64,000 nucleotides of DNA from Ancylomarina sp. 16SWW S1-10-2 (GCF_009669305.1 NZ_SADB01000012.1:1-64000); one strand, 5' to 3'. Positions 1 to 9,799 are shown, numbered from the stretch's first letter. Made by a program: numbers and translations. The notes: a model not told the origin generated them from the letters alone.

Positions 1-140
1 TTGATGGAATAACAAATGAAAAAGTACAATGGGTTCAAGATAAACTAAATAATAGGCCTAGAAAGCGTCTAAATTACTTGACTCCAAATGAAAAATATAA
101 TTATGTTGTAAATAATCAAAAAGTTGCATTTGCAACTTGA
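1..140 (+). pseudogene. IS30-family transposase, C-terminal fragment (cut by window edge)
   Basis: An open frame entered from the left edge (codons from base 3) encodes the last 45 residues of a transposase and stops at 138-140. It contains the motif NNRPRKRLNYLTPNE, which is the conserved end of the IS30-family DDE catalytic domain. The last codons overlap a perfect palindrome (AAGTTGCA-TGCAACTT, 122-139), which is probably the right terminal inverted repeat, because IS30 elements often code into their ends. Whether the upstream part is intact cannot be seen. No other part of the element lies in the window. Confidence 0.8.
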
Positions 141-384
141 ATTCAGGTTTCTATTTTACTATCCATATATTCAGTTATCAATTACAAATTTGCAATGTTC
201 TATAGTTTATTCACAATCATCTCCGTTGTGCTAACCATCAAGCCATAAGTAAAATAAATATAAGATTTTAAAATTCACGAACTCCACTAAAATAATAATT
301 TATAAGACATTGAACTAAACTATCACACGGCCTCATCAGCACCATGAAATTTAGGTTTTATTGTGTGGCGTTTTATTATTCCTT
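141..384. other. Short non-coding stretch with a cassette-boundary-like hairpin
   Basis: No gene is seen. A 13-bp direct repeat (TTTATAAGACATT) occurs at 299-311 and 384-396. Between the copies, 324-370 forms an imperfect dyad (CACACGG ... GTGTGGC). The latter arm is nearly the inverse of a sequence on the far side of the next gene (1307-1316), so this stretch may be the downstream boundary site of a single-gene cassette. Confidence 0.4.
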
Positions 385-1284
385 TTATAAGACATTACTC
401 TTTACTGCTTCTATAAAATTAAGTTCTTCTGTAATTTTAATAATGTTATTGTTTAGCATATCATTTGCCACCTTATTATTCGCCTTGATTTTCCCTATAT
501 AACGAGAAATTATTTGACTCTTTATGTCAATATCTTTCCATAATGTAGACGATGTAAAATCAGCTGTTGTATTGTTTTTAATTTTTCGAATAAGAACTTC
601 TTTTATGCTTTTAAAATCATGACCACTAGATAATGTGAATTTTTCGTTGATTCTATTGTCTATTTCGATTAATTTATGAATAAAAATGAATTCTTTCGAT
701 GTCGTCAAGTTATTATTATTGAGATATGTTCCTCTTTGTTTAAGTGAAGTTATTAAATCAATTCTATTAGCCTCAATAGAATCAATATTATTAAAATATT
801 GATGTTGATTATCAAAATCTGATATTTCAACTGATTTTAAAATGTCTTCAACATAGTCGATACTTTTAAAAAAATCGAAAAAGAGATTACTGTCAAAATT
901 CTTTTTCTTACTAAATGATTCTAATAAATGATGTGTATTTAGTTTAGAGAGATAAGTAAGATTCTTAAAACATAATCTTGCAGGTTTTGAGTAGTGATAT
1001 AGATCATTTTTTTGTTTTTCAAATGATTCAATATATTGTTTCTGTTGTTGCTTTATATTTTCTAAAGCGTCTTCTAAATTCTTTACAAAGTATCGATTTT
1101 CAGATTCTAATCGTTTCTCTCTTAATGTTTGTTCTTGTTTAATATAGAACTTAAAACCAAACCAAGCACCAAACGCAGCGCCTATGAGTGTTATTAATAA
1201 ACTAACCCAAAGAGATGAAGGATCTGCATCATAATAATTCTCACCAAAAGAGAATTGAATATTCAAAAGCAAGCATGATTTCAT
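385..1284 (-). CDS. Membrane-anchored coiled-coil protein of unknown function
   Basis: This is a 299-residue protein that I cannot assign to a family. One hydrophobic segment at about residues 27-48 is followed by a charged, Lys/Glu/Gln-rich helical stretch at about 50-100 (KQEQTLREKRLESEN) typical of a coiled coil. The rest is helical and polar. The predicted topology is a short N-terminus, one membrane anchor and a large cytoplasmic or periplasmic domain. The gene stands alone, next to a transposase remnant, and is bracketed by a near-perfect inverted pair of 10-mers (360-369 and 1307-1316), suggesting it arrived as a mobile single-gene unit. A defence or phage-related role is possible but nothing in the sequence shows it. 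Confidence 0.6.
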   Translation of the reverse strand: MKSCLLLNIQFSFGENYYDADPSSLWVSLLITLIGAAFGAWFGFKFYIKQEQTLREKRLESENRYFVKNLEDALENIKQQQKQYIESFEKQKNDLYHYSKPARLCFKNLTYLSKLNTHHLLESFSKKKNFDSNLFFDFFKSIDYVEDILKSVEISDFDNQHQYFNNIDSIEANRIDLITSLKQRGTYLNNNNLTTSKEFIFIHKLIEIDNRINEKFTLSSGHDFKSIKEVLIRKIKNNTTADFTSSTLWKDIDIKSQIISRYIGKIKANNKVANDMLNNNIIKITEELNFIEAVKSNVL

Positions 1285-1762
1285 ATAAATATTTTATTAG
1301 AGTAATGCCACACAACGTAAAAGTGTTTTATCATTACGTTTGTCTAAGTTAACAAAAAAAGAGGATTAAGATTTCCTTAGATTCACTTTTATGATAGAGA
1401 TACTGCCAAATAAAACATAGTTGAACAATGCCTTTAAACTTATGAGATAACAATCGGGACCTGACCCGTGTTGCTTTGAGGGTCTCACTTTTTTTGTGAG
1501 GCTCTCAATAGGTTCAAATAAACTTAGTCATCCCGAAAGGATTCGGGACCTGACCAGTGCTTACTTAACGGATGCACTTTTTTGTAAGGTTCTCAATAGA
1601 TTCGAATAAACTTAGTCAAATTCCGATAACTTTCTGAATGACATATGCAGCTTCTTAATAGTCAGAGCCTGACACTTACAGCTTCCCGATAGTCAGACCC
1701 TGACCTGTGATATTTTGTTGGTTTGGTGGGGTTTGGATTTAATTTTAAATGCTTAGACAAAG
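1285..1762. other. Non-coding region with a degenerate 75-bp duplication
   Basis: No gene is recognised. Two related segments, 1455-1530 and 1544-1618, both begin CGGGACCTGACC, contain TCTCAATAG, and end AAACTTAGTCA. A TCCCGAAAGGATTCGGGA hairpin (1531-1548) separates them. A further degenerate copy of the start (CAGACCCTGACCTGTG) lies near 1695. This looks like repeated intergenic palindromic DNA rather than a gene. Confidence 0.5.
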
Positions 1763-2683
1763 CTATTCCTGAGCCTCGTTCTTTGCGTATTCGCTTAAAT
1801 TTTCGAGGACTTTATATGATAAACGTTCCTTAGCCTCCTTGGTCCAACCCGAAGTCGCATTGGAATATAATAAGTTGCTGTATTGACTCAATTCTGCTTT
1901 ATGCTCACCAAAAGCAACCACATCGAAAATAGCATAATTTCCAGATGTTTCAATCCAGTTCTTAAAATCCTCTTTCTCGAAACACAATCCGAGTGAGGTA
2001 TTAATTAGTATTTTATTATTACCAAAGGTTTTAAAATGCTCGGCATTTAGAACTTTAGTTCCTCGTGGCAGGTGAAAAGAGATAATATCGCAATGCTCTA
2101 ACAAATCGTTTAATGGTAGGTATTCGATACCTTCGTTCTCGGCATCGGGTTTTCTATTGCGACTGTAGTAATACGTTTTCGCTCCAAATGCTTGTAAACG
2201 ATGAGCGGTTAAACGCCCTGTTGTACCCATACCAATTATGCCTATCTTTTTATTGGTCAGCTCAACGGGGTCTTCTCGCCACTGATGCTCACCTAAACCC
2301 TTAAGCAACTGAATGAGTTCTGCTATTATAAATTCACCAACACCTTCGTCGCCATAGTCTCTAACCCCTTTTACGGTAATTCCTTTTTCTATAGCATAAG
2401 AAACATCGACATTGGCTGAGTCGAAATCGATTAGACTACAACACATGCCAATATATTTTAGCTGATGACAGTGACTCAAGACAGAAGCATTAATTCGTGT
2501 ATTCCACGATACAAAGACACAATCTGCATGTTGAATACGATTTATAATCTCAGCATCGTCTTTCGGTATATCATTATAGGCTATTATGCTTTTTTCTGAT
2601 AGGCTTTGAAGCTTTTCTAGAGCAAATTGCTGTAAGCCTGTATAATCGATTATAACAATCTGTTTGAACTTAATATTTCCCAT
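1763..2683 (-). CDS. D-2-hydroxyacid dehydrogenase-like protein with altered catalytic residues
   Basis: This 306-residue protein has the two-domain fold of D-isomer-specific 2-hydroxyacid dehydrogenases. A Rossmann motif GIIGMGTTG lies at 148-156 and the NTSxG turn at 228-232. In active family members the substrate-binding Arg follows NTS, and the catalytic His sits in a TPH motif near the C-terminus. Here these positions are Leu231 and about Asn275 (YSNATSGWT), so NAD(H) binding is likely but classical hydroxyacid oxidation is doubtful. Compare the intact paralogue at 55393-56322. It may be a divergent reductase, or a binding or regulatory protein. It is monocistronic, with the 12-copy repeat array upstream of its start. 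Confidence 0.75.
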   Translation of the reverse strand: MGNIKFKQIVIIDYTGLQQFALEKLQSLSEKSIIAYNDIPKDDAEIINRIQHADCVFVSWNTRINASVLSHCHQLKYIGMCCSLIDFDSANVDVSYAIEKGITVKGVRDYGDEGVGEFIIAELIQLLKGLGEHQWREDPVELTNKKIGIIGMGTTGRLTAHRLQAFGAKTYYYSRNRKPDAENEGIEYLPLNDLLEHCDIISFHLPRGTKVLNAEHFKTFGNNKILINTSLGLCFEKEDFKNWIETSGNYAIFDVVAFGEHKAELSQYSNLLYSNATSGWTKEAKERLSYKVLENLSEYAKNEAQE

Positions 2684-4050
2684 TCTTTGTCGTTTGTTTA
2701 TGAGCGCAAATTAATATAATTGTGTCGATCTTGCTAAAATTTTGACGCTGATTAAAGATGATTTCATTATGATTTTAACTTTGGGACATCAATCTTATTT
2801 AGATCATTAAGATCTGCGTCTAATCCTAATCGTAAAACAAAAAATAATTGACGCTGATTAATGATGATTTCAATATGATCTTTACGTTTCGACATTAATC
2901 ATATTTGAATCATTAAGATCTGCGTCTAATCCTCATCGAAAAACAAAAAAATCTTGACGCTGATTAAAGATGATCTCATTATGATTTTTACGCTTGGACA
3001 TCAATATTATTTGGATCATTTAAATCTGCGTCTAATCCTCTTCGTAAAAAAAAAAAAATTGACGCTGATTAATGATGATCTCATTATGATCTTTACGTTT
3101 GGAAATCAATCTTATTTAGATCATTAAGATCTGCGTCTAATCCTCTTCGTAAAACAAAATAACCTGACGCTGATTAAAGATGATCTCATTATGATCTTTA
3201 CGTTTCGACATTAATCATATTTGAATCATTAAGATCTGCGTCTAATCTATATTGCAAAACAAAAAATCCTGATGCTGATTAAAGATGATCTCATTATGAT
3301 TTTTACGTTTCAAAATCAATCTTATTTGAATCATTAAGATCTGCGTCTAATCCTCATCGTAAAACAAAAAAAAATTGACGCTGATTAAAGATGATTTCAT
3401 TATGATTTTAACTTTGGGACATCAATCTTATTTAGATCATTAAGATCTACGTCTAATACTAATCGTAAAACAAAAAATAATTGACGCTGATTAATGATGA
3501 TTTCAATATGATCTTTACGTTTCGACATTAATCATATTTGAATCATTAAGATCTGCGTCTAATCCTAATCGTAAAACAAAAAAATCTTGACGCTGATTAA
3601 AGATGATCTCATTATGATCTTAACGTTTAAACATTAATCTTATTTGGATCATTAAGATCTGCGTCTAATCCTCATCGCAAAACAAATAAATCCTGACGCT
3701 GATTAAAGATGATCTCATTATGATTTTTACGTTGGGACATCAATCTTATTTCAATCATTAAGATCTGCGTCTAATCTATATTGCAAAACAAAAAATCTTG
3801 GCGCTGATTAAAGATGATCTCATTATGATTTTCACAATTGAACATCAATCTTATTTAGATCATTAAAATCTGCGTCTAATCTATATTGCAAAACAAAAAA
3901 TCCTGACGCTGATTAAAGATGATCTCATTATGATCTTTACGTTTGGAAATCAATCTTGTTTGAATCATTAAGATCTGTGTCTAAGCTATATCGCAAAAAA
4001 ATCCCCAAACCTGATTGTGGCTTGGGGATTTTAGATCATTATTATTTGTC
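2684..4050. repeat. Tandem array, 12 copies of a 105-106 bp unit
   Basis: Units start with GACGCTGATTAA at 2744, 2850, 2956, 3061, 3166, 3271, 3377, 3483, 3589, 3695, 3800 and 3905, with spacing 105 or 106 bp throughout. The last copy ends near 4000. Each unit opens with GACGCTGATTAA and, about 70 bp on, carries the near-inverse TTAAGATCTGCGTC, followed by an A-rich spacer (AAAACAAAAAA). Every unit is therefore a long imperfect dyad plus linker. No open frame runs through it. It separates the dehydrogenase gene from the efflux operon. Confidence 0.92.
3994..4035 (-). terminator. Rho-independent terminator of the efflux operon
   Basis: Read on the minus strand, AATCCCCAA pairs with TTGGGGATT around a roughly 13-base loop and is followed by a run of T. 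It starts about 16 bases after the RND transporter stop codon, so it closes the operon and insulates it from the repeat array. Confidence 0.8.
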
Positions 4051-7000
4051 TTATTTATAGTTCTTTTTCTCTGTGATATAATAGATCAAAGGAACGATTA
4101 GTAGCGTTAAGAATGTTGATGCAATAGTTCCACCCATTAATGAAATGGCTAATCCTTGGAAAATAGGATCGAACAAGATAACAACGGCTCCAATTACAAC
4201 CGTTCCAGCTGTTAATAAGATTGGCGTAGTTCTTACTGCTCCGGCCTCAATGATGGCTTCCTTAAGCGGACTACCTTCTGCCAATCGGAGGTTGATAAAG
4301 TCGATGAGCAGTATGGCATTCCTAACCATAATACCCGCCAGGGCAATCAATCCAATCATGGATGTTGCTGTAAAGAAAGCACCCATTAACCAGTGACCAA
4401 CTAAAATACCAATTAGAGATAAGGGAATAGATACCATCATCACAAATGGAACTTTAAAGTTCTGGAACCAACCAATAATCAGCATATAAATAACAAGTAG
4501 CACCACTGCAAAGGCTGTTCCTAAATCGCGAAAAACCTCGTAAGTAATTTGCCACTCACCATCCCACTTCAGACTATAATCATCCTCCATAGAGGGTTGT
4601 TGCGTGTATTCTTCAGTTAAAGAAAAACCTTCTGGTACTTTAATTTCTCCAAGATTCTCAGAGATTCCCATTATACCATAAACAGGACTTTCGAGCTTAC
4701 CAGCCACATCAGCCGTTACATAAACCACACGTTTCTGGTTTTTGCGATAGATACTCTTTTCTTTAGTCACTTCACGAATATCAACAATATCGCCAATGGC
4801 TAACATTTCACCATTTTGAGTTAGAATATTCACTTTTTTAAGATCATTAATACTTGATCTCTCCTCCTCTTTTAGGCGAAGATTGATCCCAATTTGGTTG
4901 TGCTCATTTTCTTGATATAATTGAGAAACATCTTGACCATTAAGTGTCATGGCGATAGTTTGAACAACCTGCTGTGTACTAACACCTGCAAGCATCGCTT
5001 TCTCTTTGTTCACATCAAACTGATATTCTTTCTGATCATCTTCAATCATCCAATCCACATCAACCACATCTGGTGTTTTACTGAATAGCGTCTTCAATTG
5101 AGATGCAATATCGATTTGCTCTTTCTCATCTGGACCATAAACCTCAGCCACTAAAGTCGACATAACTGGCGGTCCTGGTGGTACTTCAACAACCTTAACA
5201 TTGGCATGAAATTTTTCACCAATGGCTTGCAAACCTGGACGCATCCCTTTAGCAATATCATGCGATTGTTCTTTTCGATCGTCCTTATGCGTCAAATTAA
5301 CCTGAATATCGGCCATATTAGAACCTCTACGTAAATCGTAATGACGAACCAAACCGTTAAAATTCATTGGTGCAGCTGTTCCTACATAACATTGATAATC
5401 CATCACATTATCTTGCTGAGAAATATAAGCTGCTAGCTCTTTTGTAACCACGGCTGTACGCTCAAGGGTTGTTCCCTCTGGCATATCGATAATCACTTGG
5501 AACTCGTTTTTATTATCGAAAGGCAACATTTTAACGGCTACCATTTTGAAATAAACCAAAGTTGTAGAAGCCAATAAAAGAACCGTTACCGAAAGAATGA
5601 ATGTCCATCTCAATTTTGGAGACTCCAACATAGGGCGCATGGTTCTGTTATAAATCTTGTATATAAAACCATCTTCAAGCTTAAACTGACTCTCAATATC
5701 TTTGTTTTTATCTTCTCCACCTTTCAACAATCGATAGGCTAAATAAGGCGTAATGGTTAAAGCAACCAATAAGGAAAATATCATGGCAATGGAAGCACCA
5801 ATAGGCATAGGACTCATATATGGTCCCATTAAACCTGATACAAATACCATAGGCAACACGGCAGCAATTACGGTAAAAGTCGCCAAAATGGTTGGATTCC
5901 CTACCTCATCGATAGAAAAAAGAGCCGCATCCATAAAGGACATCTTCTTCATTTTGAAATGCCGGTGCATATTCTCAGCAATAATAATGGAGTCATCTAC
6001 CACAATTCCCGTTACAAAGACCAGTGCAAATAGTGTAATTCGATTTAAAGTATAGCCTAGATAATAGTAACTAAACATGGTAAGCGCAAAGGTGATAGGT
6101 ACCGAAAGGAATACAACCAATCCTCCACGCCAGCCCATTGCTAGCATTACGACAAAAGTTACAGCTATAATCGCACCCAAAAGGTGTAATAAAAGCTCTG
6201 ACACCTTATCGGATGCAGTTGCACCATAATTTCGAGTCACCTCCACATGAACGTCCGAAGGAATTAAATCTTTCTTCAATAATTCCAATTTATTTAGAAT
6301 CTGCTCCGATATTTTCATTGCATCAGCACCACTCCGTTTCGCTACTGAAAGTGTTACGGCCTGATACTCGCCTTTAAAAGCAGCGTGCTTATCGTTCTCT
6401 TCTCCATACCCAAAACTCACATACTGAGAAGGAATTTCTGGTCCGTCAACCACCTCAGCAAATTGTTTTAAATAAACAGGGCTACCATTGTTTATACCAA
6501 CAACAAGATTGGAAAGCTCTTCGGCATTTTCTATAAAACAACCTGTCTTAACCAAGAACTGATTATCCTTATTATTGAAAGAACCAGAACCCATTTGTTG
6601 ATTAGCAGCTTTAATTTGCTGTGCAACACTTAAAGCATCAACATGGTAGTTAGCCATCAATTCTCTGTTCAAAATGACCTGAAGCTGTCGCGAACGTCCA
6701 CCTCTAATTGCGGTAGAAGACACTTCGCTCACTTTTTTAACTTCGTTATTCAATTCCTGAGCCATTCGTCGGAGTTGAAAATCGTCATATTTTTCGCTCC
6801 AAAGGGTTATTCCCAAAACGGGAACGTCGTCAATTGCACGTGTTTTAATCAGTGGAAATGAAATACCTTTGGGCATCTCGTCCATATGTTTCATAATCTC
6901 GTTGTACATTTTAACAAGAGAACGTTCCACATCCTCTCCCACATAAAATTGTACAATTAACATGGCTTGTTCCGACATAGATGTTGAATACACATATTCT

Positions 7001-7245
7001 ACGCCTGGTATATTAGCAACCACTTTCTCTAGTGGCTTCACAATTCTTGATTCAACCTCAGCTGGACTGGCACCTGGATAGGCTAAAAATATATCAGCAA
7101 TTGGTACACTAATTTGAGGCTCCTCTTCTCGAGGAGTTAGGTACGAACTATAAGCTCCAATGATCAAAAACGCGACCATTAATAAAGGAGTTAGTTTCGA
7201 ATTTATAAAGAGTTTGGCTATTCCGCCAGCAAATCCTGTTTTCAT
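4051..7245 (-). CDS. RND efflux transporter, inner-membrane pump (AcrB type)
   Basis: This is a 1064-residue proton-driven drug or solute exporter, the inner-membrane part of a tripartite pump. It is the usual family length and shows the expected architecture: one N-terminal helix, a large periplasmic loop, a block of helices, a second loop and a final block of helices. The paired proton-relay aspartates of TM4 are visible as VVDD (Asp417-Asp418). At the TM10 position, where E. coli AcrB has the essential Lys940, the sequence reads MVRNAILL, so Arg975 probably replaces Lys. It is the third gene of the operon, 34 bp after the adaptor. The substrate cannot be told from sequence. The pattern (PREEEPQI near the N-terminus) suits the HAE-type pumps common in Bacteroidota. 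Confidence 0.93.
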   Translation of the reverse strand: MKTGFAGGIAKLFINSKLTPLLMVAFLIIGAYSSYLTPREEEPQISVPIADIFLAYPGASPAEVESRIVKPLEKVVANIPGVEYVYSTSMSEQAMLIVQFYVGEDVERSLVKMYNEIMKHMDEMPKGISFPLIKTRAIDDVPVLGITLWSEKYDDFQLRRMAQELNNEVKKVSEVSSTAIRGGRSRQLQVILNRELMANYHVDALSVAQQIKAANQQMGSGSFNNKDNQFLVKTGCFIENAEELSNLVVGINNGSPVYLKQFAEVVDGPEIPSQYVSFGYGEENDKHAAFKGEYQAVTLSVAKRSGADAMKISEQILNKLELLKKDLIPSDVHVEVTRNYGATASDKVSELLLHLLGAIIAVTFVVMLAMGWRGGLVVFLSVPITFALTMFSYYYLGYTLNRITLFALVFVTGIVVDDSIIIAENMHRHFKMKKMSFMDAALFSIDEVGNPTILATFTVIAAVLPMVFVSGLMGPYMSPMPIGASIAMIFSLLVALTITPYLAYRLLKGGEDKNKDIESQFKLEDGFIYKIYNRTMRPMLESPKLRWTFILSVTVLLLASTTLVYFKMVAVKMLPFDNKNEFQVIIDMPEGTTLERTAVVTKELAAYISQQDNVMDYQCYVGTAAPMNFNGLVRHYDLRRGSNMADIQVNLTHKDDRKEQSHDIAKGMRPGLQAIGEKFHANVKVVEVPPGPPVMSTLVAEVYGPDEKEQIDIASQLKTLFSKTPDVVDVDWMIEDDQKEYQFDVNKEKAMLAGVSTQQVVQTIAMTLNGQDVSQLYQENEHNQIGINLRLKEEERSSINDLKKVNILTQNGEMLAIGDIVDIREVTKEKSIYRKNQKRVVYVTADVAGKLESPVYGIMGISENLGEIKVPEGFSLTEEYTQQPSMEDDYSLKWDGEWQITYEVFRDLGTAFAVVLLVIYMLIIGWFQNFKVPFVMMVSIPLSLIGILVGHWLMGAFFTATSMIGLIALAGIMVRNAILLIDFINLRLAEGSPLKEAIIEAGAVRTTPILLTAGTVVIGAVVILFDPIFQGLAISLMGGTIASTFLTLLIVPLIYYITEKKNYK

Positions 7246-7279
7246 ATGTTTTAGAAGATTAATCTTGAATACTTCATGT

Positions 7280-8365
7280 TTACTTTACATTATTCACCTT
7301 AAGCTTAGCACCATCCCAAATTTTACCTTTGTACGATGCAATATACTTTTCGCCTGAACTTAAGCCTGAAAGCACTTCAATTGAATTACCATAAGTTTTT
7401 CCGACACGAATCCAACGTAACAAAGCCGTATTGCTCTGACTTAGCGTATAAACACCAATAAGCTGTCCTCTTTCGACTAAAACTGACTTAGGAATCACAA
7501 TTCGATTCGTCTCTCCCATTTGAATATAGACCTTCGCAAACATGCCTGTATAAAGTTTCAAGTTTGAATCCTTAAGCGCATCAAGTTGAACCTTAATTTC
7601 GAACTGATTTCCCGAATCAATTGCTGAAGGGTTAATTTCTGATACTCTACCTCGTAAACGACGTTTATTCTGTGCTGTCAATTCAACTTCTACGTAATCG
7701 TTAAGCTTAATTTGCGATATTTCCGATTCGGGAACACGAGCAAGCACTTGATAGTTTCCTTTTTTCTCGATTGAAAGTAAAGGCATTCCCGGAGATGCTA
7801 AATCTCCAACTTTAACGAACTGCTTAGTCACACGACCACTATACGGTGCGCTTACATTCGCATATTTCAATGATTCTTCAACTTCTACCAACATACCTTT
7901 AGCAGCTTCAAGTTTCGCATCAGCAACTTTCTTCTGAATCTGCATATCTTCCAATTCTTTCTTTGACGCTGATTTTTTGTCAAATAAATTTTGATATCGC
8001 TCCAAATTCTTTTCAGCATCAGCCATTAAGGTTTCTGAAAGCTTAAGGTTAGCTTCTGCTTGTTTTTTCTTTGCTAGAATATCCTTATTACTAATTTGTA
8101 ATAAAAGCTGACCTTTACGAACAGTCTCTCCAAGTTTTACATGTATATTCTCAACTTGTCCCATAATTCGGGTACTTAGTTTCGAATAAGATGCAGCTTC
8201 AAGTTTTCCTGTAAAACTCAATAATTCTGCTTCCTTTATGTTTTCTACCTGTGCAACATCAACCGTCAAGTCGAAGCTTTCTGTTTTTTTCTTTACCGGT
8301 TCGCTACTGCATGAAGCTAATAATCCGATTGCAACAAAAATGCTTAAATAATATTTTGTGTTCAT
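7280..8365 (-). CDS. RND efflux periplasmic adaptor (membrane fusion lipoprotein)
   Basis: This 361-residue adaptor of the HlyD/AcrA family links the inner-membrane pump to the outer-membrane channel. The N-terminus is a lipoprotein signal with lipobox LASC and acylated Cys19. The first half of the lipoyl-like domain lies at about 55-85, an alpha-hairpin of heptad helices at about 85-160 (KKKQAEANLKLSETL), then the second lipoyl half (APYSGRVTKQ) and a beta-barrel domain. It lies between the TolC-like gene (40 bp upstream) and the pump gene (34 bp downstream), which fixes its role. Confidence 0.93.
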   Translation of the reverse strand: MNTKYYLSIFVAIGLLASCSSEPVKKKTESFDLTVDVAQVENIKEAELLSFTGKLEAASYSKLSTRIMGQVENIHVKLGETVRKGQLLLQISNKDILAKKKQAEANLKLSETLMADAEKNLERYQNLFDKKSASKKELEDMQIQKKVADAKLEAAKGMLVEVEESLKYANVSAPYSGRVTKQFVKVGDLASPGMPLLSIEKKGNYQVLARVPESEISQIKLNDYVEVELTAQNKRRLRGRVSEINPSAIDSGNQFEIKVQLDALKDSNLKLYTGMFAKVYIQMGETNRIVIPKSVLVERGQLIGVYTLSQSNTALLRWIRVGKTYGNSIEVLSGLSSGEKYIASYKGKIWDGAKLKVNNVK

Positions 8366-8405
8366 AGTATATCTATTGAATGGTGGTTATCTATTTTTTT
8401 TGATT

Positions 8406-9737
8406 TTATTTTAATTCTTTTTCAAGAAGAAATTCCAAATAATACTTAGCTGTATAAAATGTATTTATTGCATTCAAATATTCTAAGTTTTTACTAGCAT
8501 AAAGTGTTTCTGATTGAATAAGATCAGTCATTTTCTCAAGACCTTGTTTAAAACGGTTTGTACGAATTCTTAAAGCTTCTTCCGATTGCTCTTTTGCCAA
8601 TCGGCCCGTTTCAATTTTTTGAATACTCAAAATGAGTGAACGTTTAGCATCTTTTATCTTCAAATTATTCTGCTCTAGATAATCATCAAAATCAAATTTT
8701 TGAAGTTGTAGTTCCGCCTTAGCTTTTTTAACACTAGCTATATTTTTGTATCCTTTAAATAGATCCCACGATAATGAAGCACCAATCATATAATTATTAG
8801 CACTTGTACCTAAAAAATCTTTATCGTTCCATTCATAAGCACCAAAGGCATTAATGCGTGGCAAAAATTTATTCCGTGCCGATTTTAACATCTGCTCCTT
8901 TGCTGAAACACCTTTTTTATAGGCTAAAATATCAGATCTATCTTCATTGTTCTTTTCATCATTAAGATTTGAACTCATAAGTGGTTCTTGAAAAACATCA
9001 GTAGCTGATAAAACATCACTTGATTCCATTCCTATTAAAAAAGCCAAATAATCAGAAGCACCTTGTCTTTGATTTATCGATTGGTTCAAATTATTCTGAA
9101 CTTCTAAAGCACGAACCTTAGCAGCTAAAACATCAGCCTCCTTAATTAAATCTTCCTCAAAAAAGTCCAAACTTTGTTTCAGGTTTGCATCAGTACCGGC
9201 TTTAACCTTTTCAAAAACATTCACAGCTTCTTGTGCTAACTGCAATTGTTTATAGGCTTTTTTCACCTCAAACTTGACATACTCAGCCATTCTCTCCGAT
9301 TGAAGGCTTACTGCATCGAAACCTAACTTTGCAGCTTTACGTTCATAAATACCATCAAAATTCAAAAGAGGTTGTTCTACCTTTATCTGAGTTTGAAAAT
9401 TCGACATAGAACCTGGATCATTTAATAAAACAGGATTAAAATCACCAGACGTTACGACTTCTTGTTTCAACTTAAAACCAAAACTTGCTAAGGGGTCGTT
9501 TGTTCTAACAGCGGTATGAGATAGGTTAATTCCAGGTAAAAATAAGGAATTAGATTGTTGATAATTTGCCTTCGCAATTTCAACTCGAGATTTAGACTTT
9601 TTTATCTCCTTATTGTTTTCTTCGGCTTTTAATAAAGCTTCCTTAAGACTGATATTAACACCATTTGACTGTGCAACAGCAAAAAGAGGGCTAAAAAGCA
9701 CTAAAAAGATAATCAATCGACAAGTTATATTTCGCAT
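8406..9737 (-). CDS. TolC-family outer-membrane efflux channel
   Basis: This 443-residue outer-membrane factor is first in the operon. A cleavable signal peptide ends near residue 22 (FAVA-QSNG). Two similar halves of long coiled helices and short beta segments follow, as in the TolC trimer subunit: the first half contains KEALLKAEENNKEIKKSKSRVEIA and the second EQMLKSARNKFLPRINAFGAYEW. Together with the adaptor and pump it would form a continuous export duct across both membranes. No TetR- or MarR-type regulator adjoins the operon, so control must come from elsewhere. Confidence 0.92.
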   Translation of the reverse strand: MRNITCRLIIFLVLFSPLFAVAQSNGVNISLKEALLKAEENNKEIKKSKSRVEIAKANYQQSNSLFLPGINLSHTAVRTNDPLASFGFKLKQEVVTSGDFNPVLLNDPGSMSNFQTQIKVEQPLLNFDGIYERKAAKLGFDAVSLQSERMAEYVKFEVKKAYKQLQLAQEAVNVFEKVKAGTDANLKQSLDFFEEDLIKEADVLAAKVRALEVQNNLNQSINQRQGASDYLAFLIGMESSDVLSATDVFQEPLMSSNLNDEKNNEDRSDILAYKKGVSAKEQMLKSARNKFLPRINAFGAYEWNDKDFLGTSANNYMIGASLSWDLFKGYKNIASVKKAKAELQLQKFDFDDYLEQNNLKIKDAKRSLILSIQKIETGRLAKEQSEEALRIRTNRFKQGLEKMTDLIQSETLYASKNLEYLNAINTFYTAKYYLEFLLEKELK

Positions 9738-9768
9738 ATATTTTATGATTTTGAATTCTTTAACGCAT

Positions 9769-9799
9769 CAAAACTATATAAAAATCGGCACACATACAA
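9769..9799 (-). promoter_or_regulatory. Bacteroidota-type promoter of the efflux operon
   Basis: Read on the minus strand, TTG (9799-9797) is followed after 20 nt by TAGTTTTG (9776-9769), matching the TTG / TAnnTTTG consensus of the Bacteroidota housekeeping sigma factor. The tolC-like start codon is about 31 bases downstream. Confidence 0.6.

Noticed and set aside
2744-4000. CRISPR array
   Set aside because: Repeats of 105-106 bp are contiguous without unique spacers of constant size, and no cas gene is nearby.
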